A DNA stretch of 64,000 nucleotides from Kluyvera sp046569695. GTDB lineage: Bacteria; Pseudomonadota; Gammaproteobacteria; Enterobacterales; Enterobacteriaceae. The stretch spans positions 248,001-312,000 of the forward strand of contig NZ_JBKHUI010000004.1 in NCBI RefSeq assembly GCF_046569695.1, read 5' to 3'. Position 1 is the stretch's first letter. Each line of letters begins with the position of its first letter. A program made the position numbers and the translations under genes. Positions 58,065 to 64,000 of the stretch are shown here, one piece after another. The notes beneath the pieces are model-generated. The model was not told the DNA's origin, did not search any database, and was given only the letters and a program-made list of their open reading frames with translations.

Positions 58065-59000
58065 ATGGCACTGCCGATTATTCTTGATTGCGACCCGGGT
58101 CATGATGACGCGATCGCTATTGTTCTCGCCCTCGCCTCCCCTGAGCTGGAGGTGAAAGCCATTACCTCTTCCGCTGGCAACCAAACGCCGGACAAAACCC
58201 TGCGTAACGTGTTACGCATGCTGACGCTGCTCCAGCGTCCGGATATTCCGGTCGCCCGCGGCGCAGTGAAGCCGCTGATGCGTGAGCTGATTATTGCCGA
58301 CAACGTACACGGCGAAAGCGGGCTTGATGGCCCGGCGTTGCCGGAGCCGTCCTTTGCGCCGCAGTCATGCACCGCCGTCGAGTTGATGGCCAAAACTCTG
58401 CGTGAAAGCCCGGAGCCGGTCACTATCGTGTCAACGGGCCCGCAAACCAACGTGGCACTGCTGCTCAACGGGCACCCGGAACTGCACGTAAAAATCGCCC
58501 GCATCGTTATCATGGGCGGCGCGATGACCCTCGGCAACTGGACCCCAGCCGCCGAGTTCAACATCTTCGTTGACCCGGAAGCGGCAGAAATCGTCTTCCA
58601 GTCGGGTATTCCGGTGGTAATGGCGGGGCTTGATGTAACCCACAAAGCGCAGATCCACGCCGCCGATATCGAACGTTTTCGCGCCATTGGCAACCCGATT
58701 TCCACCATTGTTGCCGAGTTGCTCGACTTCTTTATGGAGTATCACAAGGATGAAAAATGGGGCTTTATCGGCGCGCCGCTGCATGACCCGTGCACCATCG
58801 CCTGGCTGTTGAAGCCTGAGATCTTCACTACCGTTGAGCGCTGGGTGGGTGTGGAAACGCAGGGGAAATATACGCAGGGGATGACGGTAGTGGATTATTA
58901 CTTCCTGACGGGGAATAAACCGAATGCGACGGTCATGGTCGATGTAGACCGTGAGGCGTTTGTTGATCTATTGGCGGAGCGGTTAGCATTTTACCATTGA
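58065..59000 (+). CDS. rihA: pyrimidine-specific ribonucleoside hydrolase RihA
   Basis: Hydrolyses cytidine and uridine to base and ribose. It is 311 residues, as in E. coli. The N-terminal calcium/catalytic motif is ILDCDPGHDDAIAI (about 6-19); ITSSAGNQT, VSTGPQTNVALLL and IMGGAM are family motifs, and HDPCTIAWLL lies near the C terminus. AAGGA precedes the ATG. In E. coli K-12 an island including hscC and djlC lies next to rihA; here ybeL is the direct neighbour. Confidence 0.96.
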   Translation: MALPIILDCDPGHDDAIAIVLALASPELEVKAITSSAGNQTPDKTLRNVLRMLTLLQRPDIPVARGAVKPLMRELIIADNVHGESGLDGPALPEPSFAPQSCTAVELMAKTLRESPEPVTIVSTGPQTNVALLLNGHPELHVKIARIVIMGGAMTLGNWTPAAEFNIFVDPEAAEIVFQSGIPVVMAGLDVTHKAQIHAADIERFRAIGNPISTIVAELLDFFMEYHKDEKWGFIGAPLHDPCTIAWLLKPEIFTTVERWVGVETQGKYTQGMTVVDYYFLTGNKPNATVMVDVDREAFVDLLAERLAFYH

Positions 59001-59005
59001 GCCTG

Positions 59006-59074
59006 TCCCGGCGGCGCTTCGCCTGGCCGGGCTACAGGTCGCTTGTAGCCCGGCCAGGCGAAGCGCCGCCGGGA
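59006..59074. repeat. perfect 31-bp inverted repeat between rihA and ybeL
   Basis: Left arm 59006-59036 (starting TCCCGGCGGCGC, ending GGGCTACA) is the exact reverse complement of right arm 59044-59074; the spacer is GGTCGCT. It lies six bases after rihA and eight bases before the end of ybeL, so it fills the convergent gap. It is the best-preserved member of the GTAGCCCGG family in the window. Confidence 0.93.
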
Positions 59075-59081
59075 ATACCCA

Positions 59082-59564
59082 TTACGGCTCGAAAGGCCTA
59101 CGCTGGAACTGGTCATGCCCGCACTTCGGGCAGCGCGGTAGCACGTCCGGCGTGTACACCGCCAAATGGTAGTGACACTTCTCACACACCAGGTTACCCA
59201 ACCCCACTACTTCCCCACTGTGATACACCCCGTGATGGTTCAAGTCCTGGAACACTTCGCGCCATTCCAGCTGCGTTTTGTCGGTAATATCCACCAGCTC
59301 CTGCCAGAGACTTTCTTTGATGACCCGCAGAAATACGCTGTCGGAATCATCTTCCTGGCTTTCGCTGTAGCTCATCGCGAACTCTTCGAGGTCACGACGA
59401 ACGGCGCGCAGCAGCTCATCAATTTCAGTACGCGTTAACTCGCTGGTTTGTGCGACCTTAGCCCGCGCCTGTGCAACCAGGGCATCGATATCGCGTTCAC
59501 CATTGCGCAGACGTTCAGTTAGCGAGCCCACCAATTCACGGTAAATTTGAGCAACCTTGTTCAT
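59082..59564 (-). CDS. ybeL: zinc-ribbon protein YbeL (DUF1451)
   Basis: A 160-residue protein of unknown function, same length as E. coli YbeL. The N-terminal two thirds is charged and likely helical (MNKVAQIYRELVGSLTERLR), and the C terminus has a zinc ribbon, VCEKCHYHLAVYTPDVLPRC then PKCGHDQF. Monocistronic and divergent from leuS across 225 bp, in which nothing specific is recognised. Confidence 0.93.
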   Translation of the reverse strand: MNKVAQIYRELVGSLTERLRNGERDIDALVAQARAKVAQTSELTRTEIDELLRAVRRDLEEFAMSYSESQEDDSDSVFLRVIKESLWQELVDITDKTQLEWREVFQDLNHHGVYHSGEVVGLGNLVCEKCHYHLAVYTPDVLPRCPKCGHDQFQRRPFEP

Positions 59565-59789
59565 TGTTTCCTCTCCCAGCCAGTTAACCTCTTATAATAA
59601 TAGCCGTTATTTGATTTCTGCTTTGCCAGCTTCACCACAGAGTTGATAAATGACGCCCGGAGCTTTTCGCCGCCTTAACGTGCGAAAGGCTGTTTTGACG
59701 TGAACGTTTGGGCTATGCTATGCGGATCTGAAATACCACATCTATAGGCTACATTTGTAGCTGTATTGAAAACAGGATCACTGGCTGCC

Positions 59790-62372
59790 ATGCAAGAGCA
59801 ATACCGCCCGGAAGAGATAGAATCGAAAGTCCAGCTTCACTGGGATGAGAAGCGCACATTTGAAGTTACTGAAGACGAGAGCAAAGAGAAGTATTACTGC
59901 CTGTCGATGCTTCCCTATCCTTCTGGTCGACTACACATGGGCCACGTCCGTAACTACACCATCGGCGACGTTATTGCTCGCTATCAGCGCATGCTGGGCA
60001 AAAACGTTCTGCAGCCAATCGGCTGGGATGCGTTCGGCCTGCCGGCTGAAGGTGCTGCGGTAAAAAACAACACCGCGCCTGCGCCATGGACCTACGACAA
60101 CATCGCGTACATGAAAAACCAGCTCAAAATGCTGGGCTTTGGCTATGACTGGAGCCGCGAGCTGGCCACCTGCACCCCGGAATACTATCGCTGGGAGCAG
60201 AAGTTCTTCACCGAGCTGTATAAAAAAGGCCTGGTGTACAAGAAGACCTCTGCGGTGAACTGGTGCCCAAATGACCAGACCGTACTGGCGAACGAACAGG
60301 TTATCGACGGCTGCTGCTGGCGTTGCGATACCAAAGTTGAGCGTAAAGAGATCCCACAGTGGTTTATCAAAATCACCGCTTACGCTGACGAACTGCTGCG
60401 CGATCTGGACAACCTGGATCACTGGCCTGACACCGTGAAAACGATGCAGCGCAACTGGATTGGCCGTTCCGAAGGGGTCGAAATCTCCTTTGACGTTAAC
60501 GACTACGCCGACAAGCTGACCGTTTACACCACCCGTCCAGATACCTTTATGGGCTGCACCTACCTGGCCGTTGCTGCGGGTCACCCGCTGGCACAGCAGG
60601 CTGCCGCTAACAACCCAGCCCTGGCGGCTTTCGTCGACGAATGCCGCAACACCAAAGTGGCTGAAGCCGATATGGCGACCATGGAGAAAAAAGGCGTCGA
60701 CACTGGCTTTAAAGCCATTCACCCACTGACCGGTGAAGCGATCCCGGTATGGGCGGCAAACTTCGTGCTGATGGAGTACGGTACTGGCGCAGTGATGGCC
60801 GTTCCGGGCCACGATCAGCGCGACTATGAATTTGCGACTAAATATGGCCTGAACATCAAGCCAGTTATCCTCGCCGCAGACGGCAGCAAGCCGGATCTCT
60901 CCGAGCAGGCGCTGACCGAAAAAGGCACCCTGTTTAACTCCGGCGAGTTCGACGGTCTGAGCTTTGAAGACGGCTTCAACGCTATTGCTGACAAACTGAC
61001 GGCAATGGGCGTGGGCGAGCGTAAAGTGAACTACCGTCTGCGCGACTGGGGCGTATCCCGTCAGCGCTACTGGGGTGCGCCAATCCCAATGGTTACGCTG
61101 GAAGATGGCACCGTGCTGCCAACCCCAGAAGATCAGCTGCCGGTTATCCTGCCGGAAGATGTGGTCATGGACGGTATTACCAGCCCAATCAAAGCCGATC
61201 CAGAGTGGGCAAAAACGACCGTTAACGGTATGCCTGCGCTGCGTGAAACCGACACCTTTGATACCTTCATGGAATCTTCATGGTACTACGCGCGCTACAC
61301 CTGCCCGCAGTATCAGGAAGGCATGCTGGACTCTAAAGCGGCGAACTACTGGCTGCCGGTTGATATCTACATTGGTGGTATCGAACACGCCATCATGCAC
61401 CTACTCTACTTCCGTTTCTTCCACAAACTGATGCGTGATGCGGGTATGGTTAACTCTGACGAACCGGCTAAACAGCTGCTGTGTCAGGGCATGGTGCTGG
61501 CGGATGCCTTCTACTACGTGGGCGTAAACGGCGAACGTAACTGGGTTTCCCCGGTTGATGCTATCGTTGAACGCGACGAGAAAGGCCGTATCGTGAAAGC
61601 GAAGGACGCGGCGGGCCATGAGCTGGTGTATACCGGCATGAGCAAAATGTCCAAGTCCAAAAATAACGGCATCGACCCGCAGGTGATGGTTGAGCGCTAT
61701 GGTGCGGATACCGTGCGTCTGTTCATGATGTTTGCATCTCCAGCAGATATGACTCTGGAATGGCAAGAATCCGGCGTTGAAGGGGCAAACCGCTTCCTGA
61801 AACGCGTCTGGAAACTGGTCTATGAACACACCGCTCAGGGCCCGGTTGCGGCGCTGAACGTGGAGGCATTAACGGAAGATCAGCAGGCACTGCGCCGTGA
61901 CGTTCATAAAACTATTGCTAAAGTTACCGATGATATCGGTCGTCGTCAGACCTTCAACACTGCTATCGCGGCGATTATGGAGCTGATGAATAAGCTGGCG
62001 AAAGCACCGCAGGAAGGCGAGCAGGACAGAGCGCTGATCCAGGAAGCGTTGCTGGCCGTCGTGCGTATGCTCAACCCGTTCACCCCACACGTTAGCTTCA
62101 CGCTGTGGCAAGAACTGGGCGGCGAAGGCGATATCGACAACGCACCGTGGCCGGTGGCTGACGAGAAAGCGATGGTAGAAAACACCACGCTGGTCGTTGT
62201 TCAGGTCAACGGTAAAGTTCGCGGTAAAATCACCGTTGCGGTTGATGCGACCGAAGAGCAAGTGCGTGAACGCGCAGGCCAGGAACACCTGGTTGCGAAA
62301 TACCTTGAGGGCGTAACCGTGCGTAAAGTGATTTACGTACCGGGCAAGCTGCTTAACCTGGTCGTTGGCTAA
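59790..62372 (+). CDS. leuS: leucyl-tRNA synthetase
   Basis: Class I synthetase charging tRNA-Leu, including leuW in this window. The product is 860 residues from ATG 59790, the E. coli length (eight upstream codons omitted). HIGH is HMGH in PYPSGRLHMGHVRN, the CP1 editing domain has TTRPDTFMGCTY and GTGAVMAVPGHDQRD, and KMSKS is KMSKSKNN near residue 619. lptE and holA follow closely, as in E. coli. Confidence 0.98.
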   Translation: MQEQYRPEEIESKVQLHWDEKRTFEVTEDESKEKYYCLSMLPYPSGRLHMGHVRNYTIGDVIARYQRMLGKNVLQPIGWDAFGLPAEGAAVKNNTAPAPWTYDNIAYMKNQLKMLGFGYDWSRELATCTPEYYRWEQKFFTELYKKGLVYKKTSAVNWCPNDQTVLANEQVIDGCCWRCDTKVERKEIPQWFIKITAYADELLRDLDNLDHWPDTVKTMQRNWIGRSEGVEISFDVNDYADKLTVYTTRPDTFMGCTYLAVAAGHPLAQQAAANNPALAAFVDECRNTKVAEADMATMEKKGVDTGFKAIHPLTGEAIPVWAANFVLMEYGTGAVMAVPGHDQRDYEFATKYGLNIKPVILAADGSKPDLSEQALTEKGTLFNSGEFDGLSFEDGFNAIADKLTAMGVGERKVNYRLRDWGVSRQRYWGAPIPMVTLEDGTVLPTPEDQLPVILPEDVVMDGITSPIKADPEWAKTTVNGMPALRETDTFDTFMESSWYYARYTCPQYQEGMLDSKAANYWLPVDIYIGGIEHAIMHLLYFRFFHKLMRDAGMVNSDEPAKQLLCQGMVLADAFYYVGVNGERNWVSPVDAIVERDEKGRIVKAKDAAGHELVYTGMSKMSKSKNNGIDPQVMVERYGADTVRLFMMFASPADMTLEWQESGVEGANRFLKRVWKLVYEHTAQGPVAALNVEALTEDQQALRRDVHKTIAKVTDDIGRRQTFNTAIAAIMELMNKLAKAPQEGEQDRALIQEALLAVVRMLNPFTPHVSFTLWQELGGEGDIDNAPWPVADEKAMVENTTLVVVQVNGKVRGKITVAVDATEEQVRERAGQEHLVAKYLEGVTVRKVIYVPGKLLNLVVG

Positions 62373-62386
62373 GCGCGGGAGGAAGC

Positions 62387-62959
62387 GTGCGATACCTGAC
62401 AACATTGTTGTTATCTTTGGCGGTGCTGGTCACCGCCGGATGCGGCTGGCATCTGCGTAGCACTACGCAGGTGCCGGACGAAATGAAAACGCTGATTTTC
62501 CAGTCTAGCGATCCAAACGGCCCTCTGAGCCGTGCAGTTCGCGAGCAGCTGAGAACGAGTGGCATTACCGTGCTTGATCAAAGCACAACGCGCCAGGACG
62601 TTCCGTCCCTGCGTCTGGGCTCATTCAGCCTCCAGCAGGACACGGCTTCCGTGTTCCAGAATGGTCAAACGGCTGAATATCAGATGGTGATGACGGTTAA
62701 CGCCACGGTGCTCATCCCTGGTCAGGATATTTTCCCTATCTCGACCAAAGTGTACCGTTCGTTCTTCGACAACCCGCAGAAAGCGCTGGCGAAAGATAGC
62801 GAACAGGGCATGATCGTACAAGAGATGTACCAGAAGGCGGCCGAACAGTTGATTCGTAAGCTGCCAAGCGTACACATTGCCGATGCCAAAGAGAGAGCGG
62901 AAAATCAGGCGACCCAGCCTGGCGCCAGCTCTCGTGTATCAACCACTCTGGGTAACTGA
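62387..62959 (+). CDS. lptE: LPS-assembly lipoprotein LptE
   Basis: Outer-membrane lipoprotein that plugs the LptD barrel and helps insert LPS. It is 190 residues (E. coli 193) and starts at GTG, with GGGAGGA upstream. The signal MRYLTTLLLSLAVLVTAGCG has the lipobox TAGC, with the lipidated cysteine at residue 19. The end RVSTTLGN is conserved; the shortening relative to E. coli is in the Thr-rich tail region. The stop shares one base with the holA start (TGATG). Confidence 0.96.
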   Translation: MRYLTTLLLSLAVLVTAGCGWHLRSTTQVPDEMKTLIFQSSDPNGPLSRAVREQLRTSGITVLDQSTTRQDVPSLRLGSFSLQQDTASVFQNGQTAEYQMVMTVNATVLIPGQDIFPISTKVYRSFFDNPQKALAKDSEQGMIVQEMYQKAAEQLIRKLPSVHIADAKERAENQATQPGASSRVSTTLGN

Positions 62960-63990
62960 TGATTCGGTTGTACCCAGAACAACTCCGCGCGCAGCTCTCT
63001 GAAGGGCTGCGCGCGGCGTATCTCCTGCTCGGTAATGACCCCCTCTTCCTCCAGGAAAGCCAGGACGCCATCCGGCATGCCGCCGTCAGCGAAGGCTTTA
63101 TCGAGCACCATTCCTTCACGCTTGATGCCAGCACCGACTGGAACGAGCTTTTTTCCCTGTGTCAGGCGATGAGCCTGTTCGCCAGCCGCCAGACGCTGCT
63201 CCTGCTGCTACCTGAAAACGGCCCTAACGCCGCGATCAACGAACAGCTCGCCACGCTGGTGAGCCTGCTGCATGACGATCTCCTGCTGATTATTCGCGGC
63301 AACAAGCTGACCAAAGCGCAGGAGAATGCCGCCTGGCTAACTGCACTGGCAACCCGCGCCGTGCAGATTAGCTGTCAGACGCCGGAACCCGCGAATTTAC
63401 CGCGCTGGCTAGCTAACCGCGCGAAGCAGAACAACCTGCAGCTTGATGAACCCGCGAGCCAGCTGCTCTGCTACTGCTATGAAGGCAATCTGCTTGCTCT
63501 GTCGCAGGCGCTGGAGCGGCTGTCGCTGCTGTGGCCGGACGGCAAGCTGACGCTGCCTCGTGTAGAGCAGGCCGTCAACGATGCCGCGCACTTTACCCCT
63601 TTCCACTGGGTCGATGCCCTATTAGCTGGCAAGAGCAAACGCGCGCTGCATATCCTGCAACAGCTGCGTCTGGAAGGCAGCGAGCCGGTTATTCTGCTGC
63701 GCACCGTACAGCGTGAACTGCTGATGCTGGTGACCTTAAAACGTCAGAGCGCGCACACGCCGCTGCGTTCACTGTTTGATAAGCATCGGGTCTGGCAAAA
63801 CCGGCGCGGCATGGTGGGCGATGCGCTCAACCGTCTAAGTGCGCCGCAGCTTCGTCAAGCGGTGACGCTGTTAAGCCACGCGGAGCTGACGCTGAAACAG
63901 GATTATGGTCAGTCGGTCTGGGCTGAACTGGAAAGTTTGTCGCTGCTGCTTTGTCATAAAGCACTGGCCGACGTTTTTATCGATGGATGA
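62959..63990 (+). CDS. holA: DNA polymerase III delta subunit
   Basis: Clamp-loader subunit that opens the beta clamp. It is 343 residues, as in E. coli, starting MIRLYPEQLRAQLSEGLRAA YLLLGNDPLF, with the beta-interaction region near residues 68-75 (SLFASRQTLL). Coupled to lptE by a one-base overlap. Confidence 0.97.
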   Translation: MIRLYPEQLRAQLSEGLRAAYLLLGNDPLFLQESQDAIRHAAVSEGFIEHHSFTLDASTDWNELFSLCQAMSLFASRQTLLLLLPENGPNAAINEQLATLVSLLHDDLLLIIRGNKLTKAQENAAWLTALATRAVQISCQTPEPANLPRWLANRAKQNNLQLDEPASQLLCYCYEGNLLALSQALERLSLLWPDGKLTLPRVEQAVNDAAHFTPFHWVDALLAGKSKRALHILQQLRLEGSEPVILLRTVQRELLMLVTLKRQSAHTPLRSLFDKHRVWQNRRGMVGDALNRLSAPQLRQAVTLLSHAELTLKQDYGQSVWAELESLSLLLCHKALADVFIDG

Positions 63991-63991
63991 T

Positions 63992-64000
63992 ATGGCAAAA
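63992..64000 (+). CDS. nadD: nicotinate-mononucleotide adenylyltransferase, first codons only
   Basis: ATGGCAAAA right after the holA stop is where nadD begins in related genomes. Only three codons are inside the window. An in-frame ATG at 63983 is a less likely start. The call rests on gene order alone. Confidence 0.5.

Overview
The window is a stretch of enterobacterial chromosome. Protein lengths, operon overlaps and gene order follow the Escherichia coli K-12 map from nei/pxp to nadD (read in reverse), while the sequences differ enough from E. coli, and carry enough REP, ERIC and GTAGCCCG-type repeats, to suggest a relative such as Enterobacter, Klebsiella, Lelliottia or a similar genus. 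The genus cannot be fixed from the sequence alone. Both edges cut genes: pxpC on the left and nadD on the right.

Layout. 1-5.8 kb: pxpC'-pxpB-ybgI (5-oxoproline use), the peptide transporter dtpD, photolyase phrB and small ybfA. 6.1-13.9 kb: the complete potassium-uptake system kdpFABC with its sensor/regulator pair kdpDE, preceded by a KdpE-like site. 14.2-18.2 kb: ornithine-responsive leader peptide speFL, an ERIC element lying inside the leader, then speF-potE. 18.3-23.8 kb: pgm, seqA, ybfF, ybfE, fldA, uof-fur and chiQ. 23.9-33.9 kb: the amino-sugar block, with chitoporin chiP, glnS, nagE and nagBAC-umpH. NagC-type operators are visible in front of chiP and between nagE and nagB, and a ChiX-pairing sequence overlaps the chiP ribosome site.

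Two blocks that E. coli K-12 lacks flank asnB. At 34.2-39.8 kb are a GH67 alpha-glucuronidase, a GPH-family symporter, a KdgM-family porin and a Tat-exported amidohydrolase; together they look like a route for acidic xylan fragments (aldouronates). At 41.9-46.2 kb are a P1B-type ATPase lacking the CPC motif, three small membrane or scaffold-like proteins and two small proteins with the same PGR-x-R-x-R motif as the ATPase N terminus. This six-gene set resembles the fez operons that build ferrosomes (iron-storage organelles) and is the best candidate here for a little-described system.

46.4-47.1 kb: seven tRNA genes (metT leuW glnU glnW metU glnV glnX) behind a strong promoter. 47.2-54.2 kb: ubiF, miaB, ybeZ-ybeY-corC-lnt. 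54.6-57.9 kb: the glutamate/aspartate importer gltIJKL with a GcvB-type C/A-rich leader and the SroC small RNA. 58-64 kb: rihA, ybeL, leuS-lptE-holA and the first codons of nadD. The hscC/djlC/ybe island that lies between ybeL and rihA in K-12 is absent; a perfect 31-bp inverted repeat lies in its place.
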